Positions 1-13,912 of a stretch of 64,000 nt of DNA are shown here, one piece after another. The notes beneath the pieces were generated by a model. That model was given only the letters and a program-made list of their open reading frames with translations, was not told the origin of the DNA and did not search any database. Source of the stretch: Paramecium sonneborni (lineage: Eukaryota; Ciliophora; Oligohymenophorea; Peniculida; Parameciidae). The position numbers were made by a program, and so were the translations under genes. The stretch covers positions 13,391 to 77,390 of the forward strand of contig CAJJDN010000181.1 in NCBI GenBank assembly GCA_905182985.1, written 5' to 3'. Position 1 is the first letter of the stretch; every line of letters starts with the position of its first letter.

Positions 1-39
1 AGAAATGACAGAAATGACAGAAATGACAGAAATGACAGA
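1..39. repeat. 9-bp tandem repeat (agaaatgac)
   Basis: Four perfect copies of agaaatgac followed by diverged copies up to about base 78. In the coding frame each unit is Arg-Asn-Asp. It is an expanded coding minisatellite in the truncated gene at the window edge. Confidence 0.85.
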
Positions 40-184
40 TAAGATAGAAATGATAGAAATGATAAAAATGACAGAAAAGATAATAATAAAGGATAAAAGA
101 AATAAGTAATTGATTTATTAAATAAATTAGTAATAACCAAATAATGGAGTTCAATTTGATGATAAAGATTTCCCATCTTTATGA
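1..184 (+). CDS. 3' end of an Arg/Asn/Asp-repeat protein (5' truncated)
   Basis: The frame is open from base 1 and stops at TGA 182-184. The first 35 codons are built on a repeated Arg-Asn-Asp triplet (nine-base DNA repeat) and end in a basic Lys/Gln stretch. A 25-nt intron at 106-130 (GTAATT...TTAG) then joins to a short tail that ends in Phe-Asp-Asp-Lys-Asp-Phe-Pro-Ser-Leu. Reading through the intron without splicing shifts the frame and loses that tail, which supports the splice. RND/RDR-type low complexity followed by an acidic 'DFPSL' end is common in RNA-associated proteins, but this is only a compositional hint. The gene start lies outside the window and no domain is visible in what remains. 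It converges on the minus-strand gene that ends at 254. Confidence 0.55.
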
Positions 185-253
185 AGTGAGTCTTCAAAAC
201 AAATAGAAAAGTGAGAAATTTGGTTATATATAGTAAAAATATCAATTATAATT

Positions 254-844
254 TCACTCTTTTCTCATTAGTGATTGTACTTCACTTAATTTATTAGATA
301 CTGGTAATCTAAGATTGATTTCTGATTTAGTATGTCTAATAAGTTCTTGTCTAGAAGTAGTTTAAGTTGATTTAAAAACATCATCAATTTTGGAGTTAAA
401 ACTTCTTACAGTTTATGGTCTCATAGGATGAACATACTTAGATACTTGATTAAACATAGGGCCTATTTCAATATTACGTCTTTTTTTTTTATCTCTTGAA
501 CCTAAACTCATTTATCTCATTTTATAAAATGCACTGCTTTTTATTTTATTGGCAGAAGCACCTCTAGAAATACATAATGAAACTGGAAATTGAATTTATC
601 GAGATGTTGTTGTTGTTGCTTCTTCTACTTAATTATCTGTCTTCTATTTTGATATATGAGTTGGAATGTGACTATATTATTATTATTTTTCTGATTCTTA
701 TTCTTATTCCTAATCATCGTCTTTCTTTCTATGTATTTTTTATAAGTAATCTATAATATTTATGAATGGTGTTTCAATATTACGCGGAGAACGTAATTAT
801 TGAATTTAGTTTAAGATATGCATAGAGAATTTCTTGCCTGTCAT
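254..844 (-). CDS. Hypothetical protein, 196 aa
   Basis: An uninterrupted 197-codon frame from ATG (844) to TGA (rc of 254-256) using TAA/TAG as Gln. The N-terminal third is polar and acidic, with a Gln/Glu-rich stretch around residues 40-60 and a short Thr run (about residue 75). The C-terminal half is basic, with Lys/Arg runs near residue 120. No transmembrane segment or known domain is recognisable. It sits 86 bp downstream of the VPS15 stop on the same strand and converges with the partial gene on the left. Codon use and intactness argue for a real gene. Function unknown. Confidence 0.6.
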
Positions 845-930
845 TTTTTATTTGAGAGAACGATGCTTACAATTTTAACATAGATCTGACATACTTTAAT
901 TTATGTATTTTAATATTATTAAAATTAAAT

Positions 931-3900
931 TCATTTCCATATTTTGATTGTATGATCTTTGCTACCAGTAATAAGATAACCATCCTCTCCGTCTAAATAA
1001 ATCATGTCAGTTATTCTATCTTAATGTTCTATTTGATTAAAAGTATTTAGAGGATTTCTAATTTCATAATCCTCAATTATGAAAACATTGCCCTTCATAT
1101 ATTATTTGAATTTCCTATTTGAATTATATGGCGAACAAATCACATTAGTTTGGAATTCCTTTATTATTGAAATTATTTTACTAACTCATATTTATTAGCA
1201 TCACTATTCAAAGTCCAGCTTTAAACACTTCTATCTTTAGTAGCTGTAATTATAGTATTTTCTAATCTTTGATTATATCCTCTACCGCTCAAACATAACA
1301 AAGATGTTATACTGGTTGTGTCATCAAATGAATAATCTACGTAGTTTTTCCACATATTGTCTATTAATTATTTTTTCACAGAAATAGAAGATAAATTCAT
1401 ATTTTATTTCTAGATTAGAAATTGTCTTTAATAATAACTATCATTTTAGCTTCTATCTATCCGATTTCTTTTTAGCTATTCTAAAATATTTTCTACATTT
1501 AAAACCGACTTAAGCTTTGGAATCTCTATTTAAGTATTCTTATTCTAAGAACAATGTAAAAATAAAGTTGGTTGTATTATGTTTTTATTGATATTGATAT
1601 CAAAGAATGCAACCTCGTTATTTAAGGATTAATAACCAATGGCAATTAATTTATCACTAGTTGAATTTAATCCTTCTAGTAATGAATTTCGATTCATTTA
1701 AGATAAATTAAAGATTGGTAATGGTTTATCATCTTTAGTCATTAATTGATATATATTCATTTACATCATACATCTATTATCATATAATATTAAAAAACCA
1801 TTAACTGTGCTTAACATTGTATAATTATTATCATGAATTAAACTAGACGCTAAACCGCATTTAGTATTGACACTTAATTATTAAGTTCTTCTTGTTCTGA
1901 TATCTTCAAGAATCAAAGATCCTTTTTCAGTCACATAACAAAAGGCATTATCATAATCTACTATTTTCTTTATTCCTGAATCAGCTTTTGTAAAAGATGT
2001 TACTTTTACTTAATTCTTATATTAACTAACTTAACCAGAGTTTGTACCAACAATAAAACTATCTGCTCCTTCTAAAACACATATAGTATTTAATCTTTCA
2101 AGCTTATTTTGATCATCCATTATTTGTATTGAATGCAAACTACCACAAGTAAAATCTTCTTAAATTTTATTCATTTCATAAAATCTTATTGTTCCATCAT
2201 AAGAGGCTGAAATAAATCTGTTTTGATCACTATATTTTTATAAGGATGTCACTATGTCTTTGTGTTCAGGAATAGTAGTGACTAATTAATTTTTTAATTT
2301 GAATTATTTTACAATCTTTCGTTATACACTTTTTTCATATTTAATTTCAGTCTATTGGATTTAATACGATTTCTATATAAATTAATTCATAATAATATTA
2401 AAACTGATAAAATTGATCCATTAAGTGCTAGATTTAAATTATTATAACTCGAAAAATTTGTTTTTGAAATTCTCATAATTTTCATGATTTTTTAAATCTA
2501 TTCCAAAGTTAATTTCGCTAAAATTATTGAAATCATCCCAAGTTTTCTATTTTTTAATATATTCTTTGAAAATATTATAAGCATTTTATTTAAAGAAATT
2601 TAATTTAAAACTTGCTTCAAAAAACTCAAATAATTTTTAAGAAACATTTGATGATGGCAGCTTTTAAATTTGATTAGTTTTTTAAGTAGAGGTTTCAGAG
2701 TATCGTTTTGATTTCAATATATACTCCTCTAAATAATTTTTCTAATTATACTAAAGTCTATTTAAATTTACATAATTTTCAAACTGATGATTCTCCTACC
2801 AAAACTTTTAACTTATGGGCTTCTAAACTAAATTTTTAAAAATTTCTTCATCCAAATGAGGCACATCCTCTTTTAAATACTTTTTAATATGAGGAAGTAT
2901 ATGTAAATAAATATCTAAGCTGTTAAAAGTTTTTAATTAAATAGTAATAAAATGTTAGGCTTCATCTCTAACCCATCTATTATGATGTAAAACTAATGGA
3001 GATATTTCTTTTATAAACAATTTAATTTAATCTACTTCAAGCAATTATTAATCAGAAGCTTTCCTCAACATTCTTAAAGTATAAAAAAGAGCCTATTCTT
3101 ATATGGTGTTCAATGGTAAACAAGTTAAGAATGCTTTCTTCATATCTGTCTTTGCATAATATTTTAGAATATCAAATCCTACTTCCAATAATGGAATTTT
3201 AAGATAGGATTTATTCAATGATGCAATTAAAAGTTTCATAATTTCCACCGTTTAAAATGTGTCATAGTATTTGAATACATTTTTAATATTCTAAATTATG
3301 ATAATAGATTCTTCTTAATTATCATCTTATAATTTTTTTTATATTATTTATAAGAAATGATCCTTCTCCTCAATTCTATTTTATAATTATAAAACTTCTG
3401 CTATATCTCCAATCTTAATCCCTAACATTGGATTTTAACTCATATCTTGTAATCTAGTTTTAATTTATTCCCAACTATATAATTTAAAAATGAGTGCTTC
3501 AGTTTAAGAACTATATGGATAAGTTCTTCTTTTCAATAAATCTAAAAAAATAGAAAAGGCATATAGTTATGTTTATCCTTCATAATCTTCACAAAATTAA
3601 CCCAAATTAGGAATGATGAGTGTATACATTGATGAATCATCGATGAATTCTAGAAAATATTCCACTAATTCTAAACCACATAATCTGGTTTATAAAAATC
3701 TACAATTCCTAATTGAATTAAATATCCATAATATAAATAAGATGTATTCATTCTATCTTTTATTAATATTATTCTTTACACTATCAAATAATACATTTCG
3801 ACCACTTTATTTGGATTTCTAACCTAAAATTTTTTAAAAATTCTAAGACATAATTTTATTTTTTGTAAGTAAGGAATTAGTATCATCATCTGAGTTTTAA

Positions 3901-5147
3901 ATTTCACTTTAATATTTATAAATTAAGTTTTCTGAATTTTCAATTTAGCCTGCCAATGTATTACTATTTTTAGGAGTTTCTAATTTTATTTCAGACAATT
4001 TATCTGGATGATCTGATTTAATATTTATATCAATAAATTTTTTCAAAGAAATAAATTATAAAGGGATTGGCATAACATAATTCCATTATTTAGATTAAAG
4101 CGAAGTAACAATTTCTCTGAATAAAGCAATTCTGAGATCAGGATACATAAACTCTCCTTTAAAATTAATGGCATAACAAACCTTTTGAATTAATTCATAA
4201 GTATCATCTTCACGAATTGAATTATAAAATATATTAAATGCTTCTTATGCAGTATAACGTTTATTTGCATTTAAATCAATTAGATTAGATATTAAATTTC
4301 TTATGATCCCTTCAACTTTGATAAGTGGATCAAATTCTCTTTTACGATATTATAATAGTTATTAAAATGTAAATAAACATTCACCTGTATAAATTTCATA
4401 AATGACACATCCTATTGAAAACATGTCCATTTTTTATAAATTTTAGATTGATTCTTTAGTAAGATTGACAATAGATTGTATTTCTTGATTATCAGCATAT
4501 TTCTCAGGAGCTAATGTACATTTTTGAATAGATGATTCATAAACATTTCTTATGACTTCAAATTCATTAGTATAGTATGGTTTATATGATGCAAAGTCAG
4601 TCAAAACTAAATAATCTAAACTAGTAAGTAGAATATTTGATGAACGTATATGACCATGATAACAATTTAGATTATGTAATGTTTTTACAGCACTTAATAA
4701 TTATAAAGTGTAAAAATTCAGAAAGCATTTTGGAAGTTTATAATTGGACTAAAGTCTTTCTTCAAGTGTCATATATAACATTTAACGTGAAACAGCTAAA
4801 TAATCTTTATTACATTCATTCTACATTTCTTATGGAGATGGCTTCTCTATTTTACCAAAATTTATTAATCCACGAAATGCCATTAGATTTGGAAATGGAT
4901 CAAATTATTCCATTAAATATTGAAAGTTTTAGAAATGGATATAAAGTTCATTATTTGTTAATTGTTTTAAAATTAAGTATACTTTAACAACTAAATTCTG
5001 ATGATGCATTTTGTAATGTATGGACTTAAAAAGTTTATTGTCGGATAATCTTCTTTATCTAACTCCAATGTCCTATTCAGTGTTGTGAGTCTCAAAAGAT
5101 TTCATTAAATCAAGTCTTCCTCTATTATCAATCAAAGTATTTCCCAT
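931..5147 (-). CDS. VPS15: VPS15-type regulatory subunit of class III PI3-kinase
   Basis: VPS15 (PIK3R4/p150) anchors and activates the VPS34 lipid kinase on endosomal and autophagic membranes. The start at 5147 gives Met-Gly-Asn-Thr, the N-myristoylation context typical of the family. A kinase-like domain follows (about residues 25-330) with the VPS15 hallmarks HGHIRSSNIL, TDFASYKP and LAPEKYA. The catalytic Asp of the HGD loop is His here, so catalysis is doubtful. A long helical (HEAT-type) middle leads to C-terminal WD40 repeats, ending in LLTGSKDHTIKIWK just before TGA (rc of 931-933). Roughly 1,390 aa, close to human and yeast orthologues. At least one small intron is likely near 2280-2315; I did not resolve all of them. 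The 5' part from 4194 is repeated after the N at 5430. Confidence 0.88.
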
Positions 5148-5232
5148 TTTTATTTAAATAATCATTTTTCATATTTGTAATAGTTTATTAAAACAGTGTA
5201 TCACAATTACAATTATAAACATCATTTAATAA

Positions 5233-5429
5233 TCATTTTGTTATCATATTCAAAAGAATTCTATGATTCTCCTTCTTATCTGGATGAGTCTCGATATAAA
5301 AATCAATCCAATCTCTTGCTTCATCATATAAAGTATGTTCATCTAAAGTCATTTTATCTATATATTTATTTTAATAAATACAAAATAATTTATAATTCTT
5401 AATAGAATGAGGATCTTTCTTTATTAATT
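5233..5429 (-). pseudogene. Duplicate 3' fragment of the TPR gene (likely assembly artefact)
   Basis: Identical to 6470-6666, the last exon portion of the TPR-like gene including its TGA (rc of 5233-5235). It stops at the N. No independent gene is implied. Confidence 0.85.
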
Positions 5430-5430
5430 N

Positions 5431-6384
5431 TTCATAAGTATCATCTTCACGAATTGAATTATAAAATATATTAAATGCTTCTTATGCAGTATAACGTTTA
5501 TTTGCATTTAAATCAATTAGATTAGATATTAAATTTCTTATGATCCCTTCAACTTTGATAAGTGGATCAAATTCTCTTTTACGATATTATAATAGTTATT
5601 AAAATGTAAATAAACATTCACCTGTATAAATTTCATAAATGACACATCCTATTGAAAACATGTCCATTTTTTATAAATTTTAGATTGATTCTTTAGTAAG
5701 ATTGACAATAGATTGTATTTCTTGATTATCAGCATATTTCTCAGGAGCTAATGTACATTTTTGAATAGATGATTCATAAACATTTCTTATGACTTCAAAT
5801 TCATTAGTATAGTATGGTTTATATGATGCAAAGTCAGTCAAAACTAAATAATCTAAACTAGTAAGTAGAATATTTGATGAACGTATATGACCATGATAAC
5901 AATTTAGATTATGTAATGTTTTTACAGCACTTAATAATTATAAAGTGTAAAAATTCAGAAAGCATTTTGGAAGTTTATAATTGGACTAAAGTCTTTCTTC
6001 AAGTGTCATATATAACATTTAACGTGAAACAGCTAAATAATCTTTATTACATTCATTCTACATTTCTTATGGAGATGGCTTCTCTATTTTACCAAAATTT
6101 ATTAATCCACGAAATGCCATTAGATTTGGAAATGGATCAAATTATTCCATTAAATATTGAAAGTTTTAGAAATGGATATAAAGTTCATTATTTGTTAATT
6201 GTTTTAAAATTAAGTATACTTTAACAACTAAATTCTGATGATGCATTTTGTAATGTATGGACTTAAAAAGTTTATTGTCGGATAATCTTCTTTATCTAAC
6301 TCCAATGTCCTATTCAGTGTTGTGAGTCTCAAAAGATTTCATTAAATCAAGTCTTCCTCTATTATCAATCAAAGTATTTCCCAT
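5431..6384 (-). pseudogene. Duplicate 5' fragment of VPS15 (likely assembly artefact)
   Basis: Identical to 4194-5147. It encodes the myristoylation-type N-terminus (ATG at 6384) and the first part of the kinase-like domain, then ends at the N at 5430. The intact gene is the copy to the left. Confidence 0.85.
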
Positions 6385-6469
6385 TTTTATTTAAATAATC
6401 ATTTTTCATATTTGTAATAGTTTATTAAAACAGTGTATCACAATTACAATTATAAACATCATTTAATAA

Positions 6470-8471
6470 TCATTTTGTTATCATATTCAAAAGAATTCTA
6501 TGATTCTCCTTCTTATCTGGATGAGTCTCGATATAAAAATCAATCCAATCTCTTGCTTCATCATATAAAGTATGTTCATCTAAAGTCATTTTATCTATAT
6601 ATTTATTTTAATAAATACAAAATAATTTATAATTCTTAATAGAATGAGGATCTTTCTTTATTAATTCTCTAAGACTGTTAATGTATTAATTTCCAAAAAA
6701 GTCTCGAATGAATTTAACTAATATTATAGTATATTAAGTACTTCTCAATTTATTAGCTTTTCTACTATCTGGATTACTTAATAAATACTCTGTTAGTACC
6801 TTTAAACCTTCTTCCTTATTTTTATCACCTAATATTTTAGCTTTCATTTCAACCAATTTTATTGATTATTCATATGGGAGTGAATTAATGTATTATAATG
6901 CGATTTCATTAGAATATATCTTTGTAAGCATTTAAACTTTAATGCAGATTAAAATTACCTTTTAATAATTGAATTTCTTCATTTAATGGATTAATTTCAA
7001 AGTATTTATCTATTACCATTAACAGATCTTTTTATCTTCCTTAATTATGTAATAGTTTAACTTATGATAATTATGTATATTATGTACTTTTTGTTAAATA
7101 ACCATTTTCATCAAAAGGATTCAATTTAATATGTTAATCCAAGAATTGAATTGCTTTTTCATGCTGTTTCAAGATTGTAGTTGATACATCTCCTTTTTTT
7201 AACAAAATATTATCCTCTTAATTAGGGCATTATTAAATAAATTTCTCCCAATGTTATTTGATTTAAATTGGTTTACATTTGTATTTCATAAATTAAGCTA
7301 AATGATAATAATTTCAATCTTACCTTTCTCTTCATATCCAATAAACTAATTTGGGAATAAATTTATAAATTCATCAAATACTTGTAATGCCTCTTCCAAT
7401 TAATTAAGTAAATAATAATATTTTGCTAAGGTTAATAATTAAATCATCATACCTTTTTCAATATAGAACTTAATATCATTCTTATTTTATAAGATAGATT
7501 ATTCAATTTATTTAATGTTATAAATCTAAGGAATGATACTATTCATTACTAGTATTAAATCTATAATTACCATCATTAAAAACTTCATTTTGAAAAATTA
7601 GCCTTTTTTTTTATTCAACATTTTATAGCATATTTAATTTTTCTACAAGTGAATCTTTGCAAATAAAATTTGATATAATATATTTTAGTTTTTCTAATTC
7701 ATATCCGTTGATAACCTGATTTTAAGACTTATCTAAAATAGAATTGAGAGATTACAATTTTCAATATCAGAGTGGATAAATTAACATATTTCCTTGATAT
7801 CTAAACTACTTAAATAATCAGAGATAATATTGGAATTGAATTTCCCCTTTAATTGAAATGCAATTTAGCATTTTTTATTATAACCTTCCCAATTATTAGG
7901 AAATTTAACTAAATATTAATTTAATTAATTTTCATCTTTATCCAAAAGGGAAAGTTATTCAAATCCATAGAGATCATTTGGATTATTCTTTATAAATAAT
8001 TTTAAAACTGAAGATTCATTTTGAATGTTCAATAATCTCAAATATCCTGTTCTATTAGTTGGATTATCATTTATAAATTATTTCCAAAGTTCTACTTATT
8101 CTGATTGAGTTGGTAACAAATCATTGAGACAATCATAGCCTTCAATTGAACTTGGATTTTCTTTCAAGTACTTTTTATAAATATTAATTCCTTCTTCAAA
8201 TTAATCCAAAAAATCAGTTAGAAATCTAACTTATAAGAATTAATGAAAATTTACATGCTTAATGATAATATTTGAGTTGTACTCTTGGTTATTGCAAATA
8301 ATCTTCAATTATTTTTTAATAATCTTGATTGAAATAACTATGAAGTAAACATAATTTTCTAATTAATATATGTCTATCTCTGTAGAGAGATGATTCAATT
8401 CCATTATGAAGTTGATAAAATAGAATTTCCTTTTATGATTTAGAAATGGAACATTAAAATTATTTATGCAT
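6470..8471 (-). CDS. TPR-like helical-repeat protein, 633 aa
   Basis: Starts at ATG 8471 (Met-His-Lys-Gln) and ends at TGA (rc of 6470-6472). Four introns of 25, 27, 26 and 22 nt (8230-8254, 7426-7452, 7298-7323, 6937-6958), all GTA...AG, bring the coding length to exactly 634 codons. The protein is a chain of helical repeats with phrases such as 'Asn-Pro-x-x-Ile/Arg-x-Gly-Tyr' and 'Tyr-Lys-Lys-Tyr-Leu-Lys-Glu-Asn-Pro', the pattern of tetratricopeptide or HAT-type scaffolds. No catalytic motif or membrane segment is seen. It lies between VPS15 and the Tubby gene on the same strand, with separate spacers. A protein-interaction scaffold is the reasonable guess; the partner is unknown. Confidence 0.72.
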
Positions 8472-8794
8472 TGTGAATTCTTAACAATCTAGAAGGATAG
8501 ATTACAATGGCATTGTAAGAAATTTATCATCATCTTATAAATATTTGCTCAATACTATATAAAATAATAGATATTTTATATACATTTATATTGCCATGAA
8601 TCAGGGAAAACTGATTTTAGTAGTTAATGATTTGATTTTAAAATTTATGATGCAATTGATTATCTTAATTATAAGAAGGCTATTCGAAATTCTTTTTTTT
8701 TGTAATGTAATTGAGAGAGGACATATGATTTATCAATTTGAGTTGTTTTATTCATATATAAATAATCTAATTAATAAATTTATTTAATTTTGAA
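8472..8794. other. Intergenic, no gene seen
   Basis: About 320 bp of AT-rich sequence between two same-strand genes. The short plus-strand frame at 8596-8787 has no family resemblance and looks fortuitous. It presumably holds the 5' region of the TPR gene and the 3' UTR of the Tubby gene. Confidence 0.5.
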
Positions 8795-10105
8795 TCATTC
8801 ACAAGCAAATTTAAAATCTAAAGATGTTATACAGATTTAGAATGCTTGTAAAGGGGATAGAGGATAACAGAAATCTAGATTGAACACTAAATCTTCTGCA
8901 CTTCCAAATTATAAATGAATAAATTAATGATTATTTGGTTTGACTAATTAAAAATTCTTAACAGAGGGTTTCTCTACTCTTCCGTAAAAATCAAGGACAT
9001 GTTCTTTCATCTAAGGATCCCAACTTGGAGGTTTATTTATAAATTCTTCTATATATTCTCTCTAAGTATTTTAATAATCATATTATATTCCCTCATTATT
9101 TTGACGAGGTTGAAATATTTTTGAAATATTCTATTCAACTTTAGGCAATAATACTAACATTTTTCGAGGACCTTTACTTTACATGATGCGATTTTCATAA
9201 TAAACAATTCCTAATTATTTTCTAATTTAATTAGAATTTTCTTAGCATTTTTTAAAATTCTTTCCTTTATCCCAAAGTATGAATTCTGTTCCAAGAAAAT
9301 TAGATTTAACTTTACCTAAGAAATTTGAATCATTAATTGAAAATTCTTTCTTATCCATAGATATTATGTAATTAGATTTGGTTTTCATGGCTACTTTTTT
9401 TGCACTAAATAAATAGATATCCTCTTCTGTTGTATAAACATGATATATTGGATAGAATCTGGCAAGACCACTTTTATCAATTTTAATGTAGCATTATAGA
9501 GTTCTATTTTATATTAGTGGAGTAATGAAGAATTAACTTCTTTTCTCTGGATTATCCATTTAATCTTTTACATATTAAATATCAAGATTTTGAGGGAAAG
9601 GGTACTCAAACAATTAATTATGATTTGGAGATGATAGAGGTGGTTATAATTATGATTAAGATTATTATTAACAATTATTTTCTATTATTTAAAATAATTA
9701 AGGTTAATCTTATTATAATTATTATTTCTTTTAATTTCCATGTTCACTTATTTCTGATTTTATTTAAAACGCAGATGAATTATGGTTCTCCCTTTAATAA
9801 ATATCTTAGCTTGATTTGAATCTTTAAATTGAAGGAATTGGATTTTCATCTTATTCAATTTATTTTTTTAATTCTTATTACTTTTATATTTCAATTATTT
9901 CTGCAAATGTTTTATGTCTTCCTAGTCTAATTTGATGTAAAGATTATCCATCTGAATTAATATGGTGCATTCCTGGTTCATAATTCTAATTCTGTGTATT
10001 TAAGCTTGGCAACTATTTTCTTTTTTATTGTTGATATGCTTATCCATTATTATTACTATTAAATATAGTGATATTGTCATTATTATCACTGCCATTTTAA
10101 TTCAT
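8795..10105 (-). CDS. Tubby-like protein (C-terminal Tubby domain), 436 aa
   Basis: Tubby proteins bind phosphoinositides and carry membrane cargo into cilia. The frame from ATG 10105 to TGA (rc of 8795-8797) is exactly 437 codons without introns. Residues 1-170 are a Gln/Asn/Ser-rich linker. The Tubby domain fills about 185-436 with signature blocks GKVKSNFLGTEF, GPRKM, FYGRVEKPSVKNFQ, a Tyr-Pro-Leu-Ser-Pro-Leu-Gln-Ala-Phe stretch, and the terminal Phe-Lys-Phe-Ala-Cys-Glu, where the family classically ends. Basic residues near the NFLGTEF block match the usual lipid-binding pocket. The domain ending right at the stop fixes the 3' end. It is divergent from the SHIPPO gene with 150 bp between starts; both have ciliary associations. 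Confidence 0.92.
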
Positions 10106-10255
10106 ATTTTTTAAAATTTATTATAATAATTAATGAAAGAAAAAAGTGAAACATAATTTAATAATCTATTTAAGTCTATTTAATATGGTATGTATGAGGT
10201 GGTAATATTTTGTTAGTTACAAAATTTATGAAATAAAAATAAAATTATATCTAAA

Positions 10256-10696
10256 ATGAACAAATAAATGAATTCAACATTTGGTAAAGCTGAACGATTT
10301 CCAAAACTTCAATTAAATTGTGAGAATTTTAGTTAAGGAGAATCAAATTTATAAATAAAAATAATGGGTCCAACATTTCCAAAAAGTTAACGACAAATAT
10401 TTGGTTATTAAATCTAAACACCAGGTCCAGGGAATTACAATATTGGAGATTTTAAATCAATAAAATAATAAGCAGATAAGCTTTATAGAGTGAATAAAGA
10501 ATTTATAGATTATATAAAATCAAGACCTCGCTCTATGTTACACAGCAACCCTGGTCCTGGAACATATGAATTAGGATCAACTCTTAGGAGTAGAGGGATT
10601 TCATTTACAAAAGCAAGAATTAGTAGTTTTAGAATTGAATAATCCCCTGGACCTGGAGAATATACCATAAGCAGGCCAATTTCAAGAATATAATGA
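10256..10696 (+). CDS. SHIPPO/STPGR-repeat protein (axonemal type), 146 aa
   Basis: An intact 147-codon frame without introns. Three spaced motifs, TPGPGNYNIGD, NPGPGTYELGS and SPGPGEYTISR, match the Pro-Gly-Pro-Gly-x-Tyr repeat of the ODF3/SHIPPO family, whose members decorate sperm-tail fibres and ciliary microtubules. It is short compared with metazoan ODF3 but typical of ciliate members. Its TGA (10694-10696) is only 13 bp before the next ATG on the same strand. A role in the cilium or cortex is inferred from family only. Confidence 0.8.
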
Positions 10697-10709
10697 TTAT
10701 AATTTTATA

Positions 10710-11222
10710 ATGGATAATTTTCTTATTGAAGGAAAAAGTGATGATACTTACTCCTTGAGAAAGCTACTAAAATATTATGCTTATTTGTTTGTCACATCAA
10801 TGTTTGTTAGCTTCTTGGGATCTATCATATACATTACACTATTAATTCAATTATACACAACATGCAATGCATAGACAGGATAATAAGTGGCTATAAGTTA
10901 ATTAATTTCTTATATTTTGAATGGAGTATTTTCATATGCTTGTTTACATTTAGTCTCTTAATCCAAGACTATATTTTTTGTGAATTTTACAGTGATTCTA
11001 ACTTTAATATCAAAAATAATAGCTTTGGTATTTGCTGCAATTCTAAAGAATCGAAATTGGGGTGAATGTTACATAACTTAAGCATAAGGTGTGATGCTGA
11101 TTACTAATATCAGTATTGAATTTTGCATATTGCTTGTCTTATATTATTTCACTCGCAATTTGTATTATAGATTAGAAGAAAAGTAATTGAGAGTTTCTTT
11201 AAAGTTATTGTTTGAATAATGA
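10710..11222 (+). CDS. Four-transmembrane protein, 170 aa
   Basis: A 171-codon intronless frame from ATG 10710 to TGA 11220-11222. A charged N-terminus of about 20 residues is followed by four strongly hydrophobic stretches (about residues 25-50, 65-85, 93-115, 130-150). The ends are polar, and the C-terminal tail is charged (Arg-Leu-Glu-Glu-Lys). I do not recognise the family; the layout resembles small tetraspan proteins but lacks a diagnostic Cys pattern. It begins 13 bp after the SHIPPO gene stop and converges on the kinase gene ending at 11270. It probably resides in a cell or ciliary membrane. Confidence 0.62.
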
Positions 11223-11269
11223 CAACATATCTATATATATATATGTAACATATATAACATAATATATAA

Positions 11270-13787
<2,518 letters not shown>

Positions 13788-13912
13788 ATTACCCCATTGT
13801 GAGCAATAACGAATGATGATTTTCATAATGTAATGCACAATAAAACTAAAATCAATGATGTTTTTAATACTGTAATGTACAATCATATTAATATATATAA
13901 TAGGTCAATTAA

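Larger units (their letters stand above)
4194..6666. repeat. Perfect 1,236-bp direct duplication flanking a single N
   Basis: Bases 4194-5429 recur as 5431-6666 (offset 1,237) with one N at 5430 between them. I saw no difference at any point compared, including the two encoded shadow frames. The left copy runs from mid-VPS15 kinase into the 3' end of the TPR gene, and the right copy does the same and then continues into the full TPR gene. Collapsing the two copies yields one intact VPS15 and one intact TPR gene. This is the signature of two contigs with overlapping ends placed side by side in a scaffold. Confidence 0.93.

Noticed and set aside
4637..6224. Two identical 116-aa plus-strand open frames
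   Set aside because: They are antisense to the VPS15 kinase region, which reads as a conserved family on the minus strand; identity only reflects the duplicated block.
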